The notes: generated by a model not told the origin, from the sequence alone. Shown: positions 1 to 8,344, numbered from the stretch's first letter. The stretch is 33,328 nucleotides of DNA from an uncultured Prevotellaceae bacterium (GCA_937892085.1 CALAVD010000368.1:1-33328), one strand, 5' to 3'. Translations and numbers: made by a program.

Positions 1-53
1 ACAAAAACAGCCAAGAACCCATCTCAACATTTTATTAATTTATAGAACCCACC
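1..53 (+). repeat. Right end of a dispersed hairpin repeat element (partial, cut by window edge)
   Basis: The first 53 bases are identical to 28782-28834, the right-hand part of a ~175-bp inverted-repeat element. The left part of this copy would lie before the window. It ends 129 bp before the leuS start. Same orientation as the complete copy. Direct sequence observation. Confidence 0.85.
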
Positions 54-110
54 ATAAATAATTCTCTGTTGAATTAAGCGTCATTTGTGATTGATAATGT
101 GAAATGTGTA

Positions 111-142
111 TTGTGCGTTGTGAATTATTTTTACTAAATTTG
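111..142 (+). promoter_or_regulatory. Candidate Bacteroidetes-type promoter of leuS
   Basis: TTG at 111-113 is followed after 21 nt by TAAATTTG at 135-142, matching the Bacteroidetes -33/-7 pattern TTTG-N19-21-TAnnTTTG apart from the weaker -33. Transcription would start near 149, giving a leader of about 35 nt that is A/T-rich and lacks a Shine-Dalgarno sequence. Confidence 0.5.
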
Positions 143-182
143 CAAGTTCAATGAAAAATCATAAAAAATATAAGATATAAAG

Positions 183-2954
183 ATGGAATATAATTTTAAC
201 GAGATTGAGAAAAAGTGGCAACAGTACTGGAAGGACAACAACACCTATAAGGTTGACATCGACGAGAGCAAGCCTAAGTTCTATGTTCTCGACATGTTTC
301 CTTATCCCAGTGGCGCCGGCTTGCATGTGGGACATCCATTAGGCTACATCGCCAGCGACATATATGCACGCTACAAGCGCCACAAGGGCTTTAACGTGCT
401 GCATCCCATGGGATATGATGCCTACGGCCTGCCAGCCGAGCAGTATGCCATCCAAACTGGTCAGCACCCTGAGATTACTACCAACGAGAATATCGCGCGC
501 TATCGTGAGCAGCTCGACAAGATAGGCTTCTGCTATGACTGGGACCGTGAGGTGCGCACCTGCGACCCTAAATACTACAAATGGACACAATGGGCATTCC
601 TCAAGATGTTCAACTCTTACTACTGTAACCAGGCTCAGCAGGCTCGCCCCATCAGCGAGCTGGTAGAGCTCTTTGCCAAGCAGGGTACCGAGGGGCTGGA
701 CTTGGCGCAGAGCGAGGACCTGACGTTTACCGCCAAGGAGTGGAACGCCATGACTCAGGCACAGAAGAATGACGTGCTGATGAACTACCGCATCGCCTAC
801 TTAGGCAACACTATGGTGAACTGGTGCCCTCAGTTAGGTACCGTGCTTGCCAACGACGAGGTGAGCGAGGGCGTGTCGGTGCGCGGAGGATACCCCGTGG
901 AGCAGAAGGTAATGCGCCAGTGGTGCCTGCGCGTGAGCGCCTACGCCGGTCGCCTGTTGCGTGACCTCGACACCATTGAGTGGAGCGACTCTATCAAGGA
1001 GACGCAGAAGAACTGGATAGGCTACAGCGAGGGAGCCGAGATGCTTTTCCCAATCGTAGGTAGCGAGGAGCAACTGCTCATCTTCACCACCCGTGCCGAC
1101 ACCATCTTTGGTGTCACCTTCATGGTGCTCGCCCCCGAAAGCGACTATGTGTCGAAGGTGGTGACCACCGAGCAGCGTGCCGCCGTGGATGCCTACCTTA
1201 ATGAGGTGAAGCACAAGACCGAGCGTGAGCGCCTCATCGAGAAGAAGGTGAGTGGCGTTTTTAGCGGCAGCTATGCCCTCAACCCCGTCACTGGCAAGGA
1301 GATTCCCATCTACATCAGCGACTATGTGCTGGCGGGCTACGGCACTGGCGCCATCATGGAGGTGCCTGCGCACGACAGCCGCGACTACGCCTTCGCTAAA
1401 CATTTTGACCTTCCCATTATCCCACTTATTGAGGGTGCCGACGTTAGCGAGGAGAGCTTCGACGCCAAAGACGGCATAATGATGAACTCCAGTAACGAGC
1501 GCTTGCAGCTCAACGGCTTGCAGGTGAAAGATGCCATCGCCAAGACCAAAGAATATATCGCTGAAACTGGCATCGGCAAGGTGAAGGTGAACTACCGCTT
1601 GCGCGACGCCATCTTCAGCCGCCAGCGCTACTGGGGCGAGCCATTCCCCATCTATTACGACGAGAACGGACAGCCACAAGCCCTCGACGAGAGCGAGCTG
1701 CCATTGCAGCTGCCCGAGGTGGACAAGTTCCTGCCCACCGAAACTGGCGAGCCGCCACTGGGGCGCGCCAAGAATTGGGTGGCAAGCAACGGTCGTCCGC
1801 TCGAACTCAATACCATGCCAGGCTTTGCCGGCTCAAGCGCCTACTACCTGCGCTACATGGACCCACATAATGACGAGGCTCTTGTAAGCAAGCGCGCCGA
1901 TGAGTATTGGCGACAGGTTGACCTCTATGTGGGTGGCACCGAGCATGCCACCGGTCACTTGATTTACAGCCGTTTCTGGAACAAGTTCCTCTACGACTAC
2001 GGCTATGTGTGCGAGCCCGAGCCTTTCCGCAAACTCGTGAACCAGGGTATGATTCAAGGTCGCTCAAACTTCGTTTACCGCATCAAGGACACCAATAAGT
2101 TTGTGTCGTTCAACCTCAAGAACGACTATGATGTCACACCTATCCATGTGGATATAAAGTTGGTGTATGACGACGTGCTCAACCTTGAGGACTTCAAGGC
2201 ATGGAGACCCGAGTTTGCCGATGCCGAGTTCATTCTCGAGGATGGCAAGTACATCTGCGGTTGGGCGATAGAAAAGATGTCGAAGTCGATGTTTAACGTG
2301 GTGAACCCCGATGACATTGTGGAGCGCTATGGTGCCGACACCTTGCGACTCAACGAAATGTTCCTGGGCCCCATCGAGCAGAGCAAGCCCTGGGACATCC
2401 ATGGCATCGACGGCGTGAGCCGCTTCCTCAAGCGCCTGTGGGGATTGTTCTTCAAAGGCGACGAGATGCAGCTCACCGACGAGCAACCCAGCGCCGAAGC
2501 CCTGAAGTCGATTCACAAACTCATCAAGAAGGTGTCGCAAGACATCGAGGTGTTCTCCTACAACACCAGCGTGGCGGCGTTCATGATTTGCTCCAACGAG
2601 CTTAAAGACATGAAGTGCAAGAGCAAGAGCGTGTATCGCGACTTCGTGGTGCTGCTCGCACCATTCGCACCCCACATCGCCGAGGAGCTGTGGCACGTGT
2701 TAGGTGAGGAAGGCACCGTGTGCGACGCGCAGTGGCCCACTTGGAACGAGGAATACCTCAAAGAGAGCGTAGCGAAATACACTGTGCTCTTCAACGGCAA
2801 GCCCCGCTACAACATTGAGGTTCCCACTGGCACCGCTGGCGACGAGGTGCAGAAGATAGCCCTCAGCCACGAAGGTGCAGCACGCTGGCTCGACGGCAAG
2901 CAGCCCAAGAAAGTCATCGTGGTTCCCAACAAAATCGTGAATGTGGTAGTGTAG
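183..2954 (+). CDS. leuS: Leucyl-tRNA synthetase
   Basis: Cytosolic class Ia aminoacyl-tRNA synthetase that charges tRNA-Leu with leucine and edits mischarged products. The 923-residue product has the HIGH-type motif HVGH at 48-51, the editing (CP1) domain signatures TTRADTIFG at 302-310 and GTGAIMEVPAHDSRDY around 387-402, and the KMSKS loop at 698-702, followed by an anticodon-binding helical domain (about 740-850). It carries extra segments relative to E. coli LeuRS, notably about 148-200 before the WCP segment and about 627-692 just before KMSKS; I associate these with Bacteroidetes LeuRS. The ATG at 183 is chosen because the family's usual N-terminus (YNFNEIEKKWQ) begins there. Monocistronic by its own promoter and a downstream terminator. 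Confidence 0.98.
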   Translation: MEYNFNEIEKKWQQYWKDNNTYKVDIDESKPKFYVLDMFPYPSGAGLHVGHPLGYIASDIYARYKRHKGFNVLHPMGYDAYGLPAEQYAIQTGQHPEITTNENIARYREQLDKIGFCYDWDREVRTCDPKYYKWTQWAFLKMFNSYYCNQAQQARPISELVELFAKQGTEGLDLAQSEDLTFTAKEWNAMTQAQKNDVLMNYRIAYLGNTMVNWCPQLGTVLANDEVSEGVSVRGGYPVEQKVMRQWCLRVSAYAGRLLRDLDTIEWSDSIKETQKNWIGYSEGAEMLFPIVGSEEQLLIFTTRADTIFGVTFMVLAPESDYVSKVVTTEQRAAVDAYLNEVKHKTERERLIEKKVSGVFSGSYALNPVTGKEIPIYISDYVLAGYGTGAIMEVPAHDSRDYAFAKHFDLPIIPLIEGADVSEESFDAKDGIMMNSSNERLQLNGLQVKDAIAKTKEYIAETGIGKVKVNYRLRDAIFSRQRYWGEPFPIYYDENGQPQALDESELPLQLPEVDKFLPTETGEPPLGRAKNWVASNGRPLELNTMPGFAGSSAYYLRYMDPHNDEALVSKRADEYWRQVDLYVGGTEHATGHLIYSRFWNKFLYDYGYVCEPEPFRKLVNQGMIQGRSNFVYRIKDTNKFVSFNLKNDYDVTPIHVDIKLVYDDVLNLEDFKAWRPEFADAEFILEDGKYICGWAIEKMSKSMFNVVNPDDIVERYGADTLRLNEMFLGPIEQSKPWDIHGIDGVSRFLKRLWGLFFKGDEMQLTDEQPSAEALKSIHKLIKKVSQDIEVFSYNTSVAAFMICSNELKDMKCKSKSVYRDFVVLLAPFAPHIAEELWHVLGEEGTVCDAQWPTWNEEYLKESVAKYTVLFNGKPRYNIEVPTGTAGDEVQKIALSHEGAARWLDGKQPKKVIVVPNKIVNVVV

Positions 2955-2977
2955 CCTGCAAGTTGACAAGGAACAAG

Positions 2978-3020
2978 CTAATGCATAATTGCGTTAGTCG
3001 CTCGAAGGGCGTGCTTTTTT
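2978..3020 (+). terminator. Candidate terminator of leuS
   Basis: Two consecutive small hairpins follow the leuS stop: CTAATGC/GCGTTAG (2978-2984 with 2991-2997, one G-T pair) and CGCTC/GGGCG (2999-3003 with 3007-3011), then TGC and a run of six T at 3015-3020. The stems are short, so strength is uncertain, but position and T-run fit an intrinsic terminator. Confidence 0.55.
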
Positions 3021-3058
3021 AGACATAAGAACATAAGTACATATTCTTTGTAGCCGGT

Positions 3059-3153
3059 CTTCGCACTTAAAATTTTGATGAAAATTAAATAAAAAATTAG
3101 TTATCAGCGAATATGAAATTTTAAAATAAATTTTCATTCAATTTTAAGCGAAG
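3059..3153. repeat. AT-rich imperfect inverted repeat between leuS and the acyltransferase
   Basis: The left arm 3059-3086 and right arm 3129-3153 are imperfect reverse complements, both built on CTTCGC..TTAAAATT..ATGAAAATT, around an AT-rich centre. It could form a long hairpin. No gene is visible in 2955-3231; this repeat, the terminator and the 21-bp direct repeat fill most of it. Confidence 0.7.
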
Positions 3154-3171
3154 TGCCCCCATGCAGGCGGC

Positions 3172-3223
3172 CAGCTTGTTTACTCGTTAGCTCGTCCCTT
3201 GTCAGCTTGTTTACTCGTTAGCT
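3172..3223 (+). repeat. Two 21-bp direct repeats just before the acyltransferase start
   Basis: CAGCTTGTTTACTCGTTAGC(T) occurs at 3172-3192 and again, identical, at 3203-3223 (period 31 bp), ending 8 bp before the start codon. The composition (AGCTTG, CTCGTTAGCT) resembles the repeat field at 27409-27693, suggesting a related intergenic repeat family. Confidence 0.8.
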
Positions 3224-3231
3224 AAATAATA

Positions 3232-4233
3232 ATGAAAAAAGAGCGACTCCCCTGGCTCGACTATGTGAGGTTTTTCAGTATCTTCTTAGTGATACTGTTT
3301 CACACGCCTCCGCAGACGCCAATCATGGATGGCAAGATTATCATCAACTTGCGCATCCCGCTCTTCTTTTGCATCTCAGGATTCCTGTTCAACATAGCCA
3401 AGTATAGCTCTTTCGGACAATTCTTCCGGCATCGAGGCAAGCAGATTTTGGTTCCTTACGTCACTTTCTTTGTCGTCTTCTATGTGCTGTGGTTGCTATT
3501 TGGCAAGCAACTCGGCGACGACGACGTGGCATGGTGGCAGCCTTTGCTCGATTTCGTAAAAGGCGAGCCTCACACCGTGCTCGGCACCTTCTGGTACCTC
3601 TCGTGCCTGATGGTGATGCAAATTCTCTACTACTTCATGCAGCGCTGGTTGCCCTCGCAGTGGCTCTTCCCCGTGAGCATCCTGCTCTCGGTGGCAGCAA
3701 TCAACTGTCCACTCGAGAACTACTGGCACGTGTGGAACGCTATGGTGTATATGCCATTCTATGCCTTTGGAAACAGCTTCAAGCGCTATATATCGGGGGT
3801 GGAGTTCTCCACTCCTCAACGCACGGCGGTGCTCCTTGCTTTAGCACTCGTCTCGCTCGTGGCGATGGCGTTTAGCATCTACATCGAGGAGAAGAACAGC
3901 ATGAACGCTATCAAGATAGGCTGCGGCGTGATGGTAATCCCCACCTACATAGCCCTCGCCAAGTGGCTCGCCAAGCGCTACGGTCGCAATCGCGTCATTG
4001 AGCTCGTAGTGATGAACGGCACCGTCTATCTCGCTTTCCAGAACCACTCTATAGGCTTCATCAAGGTGCTGCTCGAGCGCGCCTTCTACACTGGCGTGAT
4101 GGACAACCACATCTGGATAAAATTCTTAGCGCCGTTCATCATCATGGCCATCATCTACCCCTTCGCCTGGTTCATCCACCACCACGCCCCCTGGATGCTC
4201 GGCAAGAAAAAAGAAGAGACGCTGAGTTTTTAA
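3232..4233 (+). CDS. Acyltransferase 3 family membrane protein (OafA/WecH-like)
   Basis: Integral inner-membrane acyltransferase, 333 aa, expected to transfer an acyl (often acetyl) group to a surface sugar or related acceptor; the acceptor cannot be predicted. The N-terminus has the family signature LDYVRFFSIFLVILFHT, with the conserved His at the end of the first membrane helix, followed by RIPLFFCISGFLF. About ten hydrophobic segments run through the protein, and it ends in a short basic tail (GKKKEE). Length is usual for the family. It starts 278 bp after leuS, beyond a terminator, so it probably has its own promoter, which I could not locate convincingly. The nearest downstream gene is rdgB, 102 bp away, with hairpins between. 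Confidence 0.9.
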   Translation: MKKERLPWLDYVRFFSIFLVILFHTPPQTPIMDGKIIINLRIPLFFCISGFLFNIAKYSSFGQFFRHRGKQILVPYVTFFVVFYVLWLLFGKQLGDDDVAWWQPLLDFVKGEPHTVLGTFWYLSCLMVMQILYYFMQRWLPSQWLFPVSILLSVAAINCPLENYWHVWNAMVYMPFYAFGNSFKRYISGVEFSTPQRTAVLLALALVSLVAMAFSIYIEEKNSMNAIKIGCGVMVIPTYIALAKWLAKRYGRNRVIELVVMNGTVYLAFQNHSIGFIKVLLERAFYTGVMDNHIWIKFLAPFIIMAIIYPFAWFIHHHAPWMLGKKKEETLSF

Positions 4234-4251
4234 GTTATAAGTGTTAAGTAG

Positions 4252-4271
4252 GGACAAGGCAGGCCTTGTCC
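4252..4271. terminator. Perfect 9-bp hairpin after the acyltransferase gene
   Basis: GGACAAGGC (4252-4260) and GCCTTGTCC (4263-4271) are perfect reverse complements separated by two bases. There is no T-run on either side, so this may be an RNA-stabilising or repeat hairpin rather than an intrinsic terminator. Confidence 0.4.
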
Positions 4272-4280
4272 GCTATATAA

Positions 4281-4321
4281 TCTATAAATTCTATAACTTC
4301 TATAAATTCTATAATTTATAG
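4281..4321. repeat. 18-bp tandem repeat and hairpin directly 5' of rdgB
   Basis: Two 18-bp units (TCTATAAATTCTATAACT and a copy differing at one base) lie at 4281-4298 and 4299-4316. CTATAAATT (4300-4308) can pair with AATTTATAG (4313-4321), 14 nt before the rdgB ATG. The TTCTATAAATT core also occurs in the terminal repeats of the element at 28660-28834. Confidence 0.7.
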
Positions 4322-4335
4322 AAAAAATATATAAA

Positions 4336-4923
4336 ATGAAAGATATAGTATTTGCTACTAATAATGAGCATAAGCTCAGTGAATTGCGCCAGTTGATGGC
4401 TGGCAAGTATAATGTGTTGAGTCTTGCCGACATAGGTTGCCACGACGACATCCCCGAGACGTCTCCCACTATCGAGGGTAATGCCATGATTAAGGCACAG
4501 TGGGTAAAGGAGCACTACGGCTATGACTGCTTCAGCGACGACACCGGGCTGGAAATTGACGCGCTTGGTGGAGAGCCAGGCGTGCACTCGGCACGTTATG
4601 GCGGCGTGGCGCACGATAGCGAGCGCAACATCGACAAGGTGCTGCGACTGCTCGAGGGCGTGCCCATGGAGAAGCGCACGGCACGCTTCCGCACCGCCAT
4701 TGTCCTCATCATGGATGGTGAGACCCACCAGTTTGAGGGCAAGGTGGAGGGCCACATCCTCACCGAGCGACATGGTGCTGGAGGCTTCGGCTACGACCCC
4801 ATCTTCAAACCCGATGAGGCCTCTTGCGCCTTTGGCGAAATGACCGCCGAGCAGAAGAACCGCATCAGCCACCGCGGGCGCGCCGTAGCCCGCCTCACCG
4901 CCTTCTTAGGAGCCACTGATTAG
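4336..4923 (+). CDS. rdgB: XTP/dITP diphosphatase (HAM1/RdgB family)
   Basis: Cytosolic house-cleaning enzyme that hydrolyses non-canonical purine nucleotides (dITP, XTP, ITP) to monophosphates, keeping them out of DNA and RNA. The 195-residue product has the N-terminal nucleotide-binding motif FATNNEHKLSEL (about 6-17), the catalytic SDDTGLEIDALGGEPGVHSARY segment (about 66-87), and the C-terminal FGYDPIF and SHRGRA motifs. Length is normal for the family. Its stop codon overlaps that of the convergent minus-strand gene by four bases (4920-4923), so no terminator separates them and antisense read-through is possible. Confidence 0.96.
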   Translation: MKDIVFATNNEHKLSELRQLMAGKYNVLSLADIGCHDDIPETSPTIEGNAMIKAQWVKEHYGYDCFSDDTGLEIDALGGEPGVHSARYGGVAHDSERNIDKVLRLLEGVPMEKRTARFRTAIVLIMDGETHQFEGKVEGHILTERHGAGGFGYDPIFKPDEASCAFGEMTAEQKNRISHRGRAVARLTAFLGATD

Positions 4924-5627
4924 TTTTCGCTGATGGGTTGCTGGTGGTGCTTGATGTTTTGCACCTGGTGGTTTTTGATGGTGACAACGGCGATTTCTAC
5001 AGGGCTGCTTTTTCTGAAATGTTCCACTTTGTAAATGAATGACTTGTCGCCTACTTTCAGTTTCACATTGCACACCCCAAATTGCCGGTCGTTGTAGTTG
5101 TCGATGGCGAACTCATAATCTCCATCGGCAAGTTGATTGGCATTAGGCCAAGCTATGTTTTCGATGCCTTTGCCTCGAGGACTTTGCATATCCACGTCGA
5201 GTTGCCCGCCACAGCGGGTGCGTCGTGGTCGGCGGTAGCTGTCAAAATAGATGTGAGAGCCGCCTGGTTCGCGAGCGTGTGCGTCGAGGTCCACGAGGTC
5301 ACGCCCATTCTCGTTCCACATGATGGTAAATCGCATGAAAGCGTCGGTGTCGCCACCTCTGTTATCCACTTCACGGTCCATTTCGTCGCTAACCTCCTCA
5401 CTGACGCTGTCGCGCACATGTATTATGGAGTCGACGACTACTGTGGTGTCGTTTTCGCCATGATGGTAGGTTCCCTTGCAGTTGTAAGGCAGCATGATGA
5501 GCAGTGCCAGCGCTATGAGATTGAGCACACCTAAAATGACACACATCCAAGTGAGGCGGCGTTTGCGTCTTTCCTTCTCGGTCATTGTTTTAACCGGCTT
5601 GGGAGTATTATTTGTATTCTTAGCCAT
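4920..5627 (-). CDS. Single-pass membrane protein with a DUF2135/YfaP-like periplasmic domain
   Basis: Last gene of the SrfB/SrfC block, 235 aa. A basic N-terminus (EKERRKRR, 18-24) precedes one membrane helix at about 27-46, predicting N-inside and C-terminus in the periplasm. A 40-residue acidic linker follows. Residues about 96-205 look like a beta-sandwich with FTIMWNENGRDLVDLDAHA, a GG-x-LDVDM step at 140-147 and an ENIAW motif at 156-160. This W..D-DLD..-P.G-..GG-LD-D..-EN pattern is the one I associate with DUF2135 (YfaP-like). I judge the domain call probable, not certain. The gene follows the previous one by 25 bp. Function unknown; by context a periplasmic partner of the protease or of another membrane component. 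Its stop overlaps that of rdgB by 4 bp. Confidence 0.7.
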   Translation of the reverse strand: MAKNTNNTPKPVKTMTEKERRKRRLTWMCVILGVLNLIALALLIMLPYNCKGTYHHGENDTTVVVDSIIHVRDSVSEEVSDEMDREVDNRGGDTDAFMRFTIMWNENGRDLVDLDAHAREPGGSHIYFDSYRRPRRTRCGGQLDVDMQSPRGKGIENIAWPNANQLADGDYEFAIDNYNDRQFGVCNVKLKVGDKSFIYKVEHFRKSSPVEIAVVTIKNHQVQNIKHHQQPISEN

Positions 5628-5652
5628 AATCGTTAAGCCTTAATGATTTGTA

Positions 5653-6597
5653 TTATTGATGATGTTTTATTGAGTCTTGTGAAGTATGTTTTAAAGCGAC
5701 AGTGTCGGTATCGGGACGTGCCTCTACCGAGCTGTTGTTTCTTAGAGTTTTCTTAGCGATGGTAGCATTGTCGATGACCTCAGTAGCCGGTTTTATTTTC
5801 ACGCCATCGTCACCGGGACCATTGTTTCTCATAAAGTAGTAGGTCACGCCAGTGGCAAGCGCCGCGCCAAGTAGAAAGGTTATTACCGGCACGCCAAGCT
5901 TTGAGATGTAGGCTTTGTGCTGCGAGTTGCCAGTGTTGGTGGCAGCGTTGGCTGGCGATTGCATGCTATATGCTCTGCTGATGGGTGAGGTGAGCAGTGG
6001 CACGCCAGGCACGGTGTTGTTGCACCACATCTTGTTGATGAGGAACACCTCGCCATAGAGGTCATACTCCTTCTGCTGCGGAAACTGGAAGATATCGTAG
6101 AGTTCCTCGTCAGTGCTATACACACGGAATGCCTGCTGGCTGAGAGCTTGCACCGGCGTGATGCGCAGTGGCTCAGCATTGACGACGGGCATAGAGCTGG
6201 CGATGAGGCATTGCTCCACCGCCTCTACAGTGAAGCGGTTAGTGTCGAGGACGTTGGTCTTGAGCAGGTTGAGCAGTTCGAAAATCGCCTTACCATTGAC
6301 AATCGACTCATATTGCGCTCCTATCATCACGGTGATGGCTACATATCCCTGCCTTGCGTCGCGATCATAGCGGGTGAGAAGAGAGAAATAGGTGCCGTTA
6401 ACGTCGCGGTGCACCTTGTAGCCATGTTTTGCTATAGGGAACAGCGTCCTGATAGCTCGTGGGTCGGTGACGGGGTTGAGCCATAATAGTGCCGCGGAGT
6501 CCATGACGTTGTAAGGCTCGGGATAAGTGAGCTTGTGTATCGTGTCGGCATTGAACTGTCCGTAGAAGTCTATTTTGAGATAGTTGTAGTGTGACAT
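5653..6597 (-). CDS. Hypothetical single-pass membrane protein of the SrfB/SrfC block
   Basis: 314 aa, family not recognised. About 200 N-terminal residues form a soluble, mixed alpha/beta-looking domain without a signal peptide (features: SLLTRYDRDARQGYVAITVM at 72-91; a strongly helical stretch 103-118; EVFLINKMWCNN at 183-194). A polar Ser/Asn linker (205-228) leads to one membrane helix at about 233-255, preceded by Lys residues, so N-inside topology is predicted. A 58-residue polar tail would be periplasmic. The shape (cytosolic domain, one helix, short outer tail) suits an adaptor linking the cytosolic GTPase encoded just upstream to the envelope. The 'D-x-R-x-G' segment loosely recalls domains that accompany GTPases in bacterial conflict systems, but this is only a resemblance. 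Spacing: 59 bp after the GTPase gene, 25 bp before the next. Confidence 0.75.
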   Translation of the reverse strand: MSHYNYLKIDFYGQFNADTIHKLTYPEPYNVMDSAALLWLNPVTDPRAIRTLFPIAKHGYKVHRDVNGTYFSLLTRYDRDARQGYVAITVMIGAQYESIVNGKAIFELLNLLKTNVLDTNRFTVEAVEQCLIASSMPVVNAEPLRITPVQALSQQAFRVYSTDEELYDIFQFPQQKEYDLYGEVFLINKMWCNNTVPGVPLLTSPISRAYSMQSPANAATNTGNSQHKAYISKLGVPVITFLLGAALATGVTYYFMRNNGPGDDGVKIKPATEVIDNATIAKKTLRNNSSVEARPDTDTVALKHTSQDSIKHHQ

Positions 6598-6599
6598 AG

Positions 6600-6632
6600 T
6601 TAAGTGTCAAGTGTCAAGTGTTAGGTGTTAAG
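6600..6632 (-). repeat. Heptanucleotide array immediately 5' of the 314-aa gene
   Basis: On the plus strand four 7-nt units run in register from 6600: TTAAGTG, TCAAGTG, TCAAGTG, TTAGGTG, then TTAAG. The array begins two bases upstream of the minus-strand start codon (6597), so it forms most of the leader of that gene. Confidence 0.8.
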
Positions 6633-6656
6633 CACTTAATGCTTATGACTGATTTT

Positions 6657-8288
6657 TCACATTCTTAAAAAATTATTTTTTCTTATTGTCGGTGTCTTAG
6701 CGATGAGCACATCCATCACAGCATCGACAAAGCTGTCGTCGTAGCGGCAAATCTTGCCGGCAAAGACCTCGCCAATAGAGAACGGTATCACCTTGAAATC
6801 GTTGATGCCAGCATCCTCGCATGCCACTCGCAGATTGTGGTAGAACGAGGCGAGGTTGTTCTGCACATATCGCTCAGCATTGTTGACTACCAACTCGTGA
6901 GGGCAGTGCATCTTGTCGCACTTCGTGACAAGGATATACACTCCAGCAGAGTTTTTCAGAATCTTGTTGTTCTTGAAGTAGAGCGAGCAGGCATGCAGGT
7001 AATCGCGCATGTAAAGCCCTTCCCATTGCGTGGTTTCAGCACCATACTCCACTACAAAGAAGTGAATCTTGGGATTGGTACCGTCGGCGAGAAACTTCAT
7101 CACATGAGCAAGTGTGTCGTTATGTTCCTGATCAAGGAACATATCGTTCATGCTGGAGTAGATGGCGCGGAATATCTCGCCGGCAATGTCGATGAAGGTG
7201 GCGCGGTGCAGTCGCTTTTTAGAGTCGGCGATGGTAAACACCATTTCCTGGATGACATTGACAATGGTGCTCGGCGGCAGACTGCAATACTTGCTGTGAG
7301 GTCCAAACACGTTGCGCAGCTGCGTCATGTAGTGATAGCCCTGACACTGCTGTGGCTCAAGGTAGTAGTCGTTCATGGCGCCACACAATAAAGAGCCGAG
7401 AGCACAGGTTTTTCCTGACGACGGTGTGCCCCAAAAATACACCTCGGTAGAGCCCTTAGTGAGAGAGGCGGGGATGTTGGGGTTGGGCTGTATGTTTCTA
7501 TCAACAAAGTTCTGAATAGCCATCGCCCGCTCGCTGCCGTAAGTCTTAATCACGTCGCCCCAGTCAATTATATTGGTCGCTACCGCCTTTTGTATCTCGT
7601 CGGCATTGCGCAGGTCGTTAATCATATCGGCGACAAAAGTGTCGTGGTTAGAAGTAGCATCTATGCGCTCTTGAGCTTGAGCCTTGAACTTGCCTTGCGG
7701 ATGCGCTGCAAGATAGACTCTGAAGGCAGCGGTGCTGGCGGTGAGCAGGGCATTTTGCCAATCTTTTTCGTCGGTAATGGCTTCGCGCATCAGTGCTATC
7801 TCTGCGCTGTGTTTGCCTGGAAATGCCTGCTCATAGGACTCGATGCTGTCGAGAGTGGGCTGGCTCTTAAGCTGAGCCCAGTCGGGGTCGTCAATCATCT
7901 CCTTGCACTCGTTGATGTGTTTCCCTCCCAATGGCGTGTAAAACTCAAGATACTGCTTGAGCAAGGGAAGCGAGCCGCTGTCAAGGATATTTTTCCAAAA
8001 GTGCTCCTCGCCCGATATTAATGACTGCCGGCATGGCTCAGCAAAGTTTCCGTGAGGATATATATTGAGATAGCTGAAGAAGTGTGTGGCTTCCCCACTC
8101 TGGCATGCTTTAGTCCACAGCTGGTCCTCCTCGGCTTTGAGCCTCTGCTCAATGGCATCGATTTTCTCGGGAGCGAGCTGAATCCTCTTCAATTCGTTGA
8201 GGGTGATGATGCCTCGCTTTATCGACGTGACGAGGGTAGGCACTGGCACACCAGGAGCTATGCTTAATATTTGTTCTTTGGTGGGCAT
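6657..8288 (-). CDS. P-loop GTPase with N-terminal tandem helical repeats
   Basis: 543 aa, probably cytosolic. The C-terminal half is a GTPase-type P-loop domain: G1/Walker A GTPSSGKT at 287-294, G3 DIAGE at 367-371 after a hydrophobic strand, G4 TKCDK at 455-459. The TKxD motif argues for guanine specificity. The first ~215 residues contain about four degenerate ~38-residue repeats (starting near 57, 97, 137 and 177), each with a W near the start and a YL..YP.G or similar step (SYLNIYPHG, QYLEFYTPL, SYEQAFPGK, VYLAAHPQG) followed by an Ala/acid-rich helix. They look like TPR-type protein-interaction repeats. Large P-loop GTPases of this sort are reported in prokaryotic conflict systems, but I cannot assign a named subfamily. 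It sits between the subtilase (56 bp) and the 314-aa membrane protein (59 bp). No membrane segment or signal peptide is seen. Confidence 0.82.
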   Translation of the reverse strand: MPTKEQILSIAPGVPVPTLVTSIKRGIITLNELKRIQLAPEKIDAIEQRLKAEEDQLWTKACQSGEATHFFSYLNIYPHGNFAEPCRQSLISGEEHFWKNILDSGSLPLLKQYLEFYTPLGGKHINECKEMIDDPDWAQLKSQPTLDSIESYEQAFPGKHSAEIALMREAITDEKDWQNALLTASTAAFRVYLAAHPQGKFKAQAQERIDATSNHDTFVADMINDLRNADEIQKAVATNIIDWGDVIKTYGSERAMAIQNFVDRNIQPNPNIPASLTKGSTEVYFWGTPSSGKTCALGSLLCGAMNDYYLEPQQCQGYHYMTQLRNVFGPHSKYCSLPPSTIVNVIQEMVFTIADSKKRLHRATFIDIAGEIFRAIYSSMNDMFLDQEHNDTLAHVMKFLADGTNPKIHFFVVEYGAETTQWEGLYMRDYLHACSLYFKNNKILKNSAGVYILVTKCDKMHCPHELVVNNAERYVQNNLASFYHNLRVACEDAGINDFKVIPFSIGEVFAGKICRYDDSFVDAVMDVLIAKTPTIRKNNFLRM

Positions 8289-8289
8289 G

Positions 8290-8317
8290 TAAGAGTTTTT
8301 AGTTTAGAGTTTAGGGG
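8290..8317 (-). repeat. Degenerate heptanucleotide array 5' of the GTPase gene
   Basis: Plus-strand units TAAGAGT, TTTTAGT, TTAGAGT, TTAGGGG run in 7-nt register from 8290, one base upstream of the minus-strand start codon at 8288. This is a diverged version of the arrays at 6600, 10903 and 27388. Confidence 0.55.
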
Positions 8318-8344
8318 TTCATTTTTCTCCGTTTCCCGTTGCAT

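Noticed and set aside
834..1679. Long minus-strand open frame (281 codons) inside leuS
   Set aside because: It lies fully antisense to leuS, shows His/Val/Ala-rich composition typical of a reverse-strand shadow, and has no recognisable domain.
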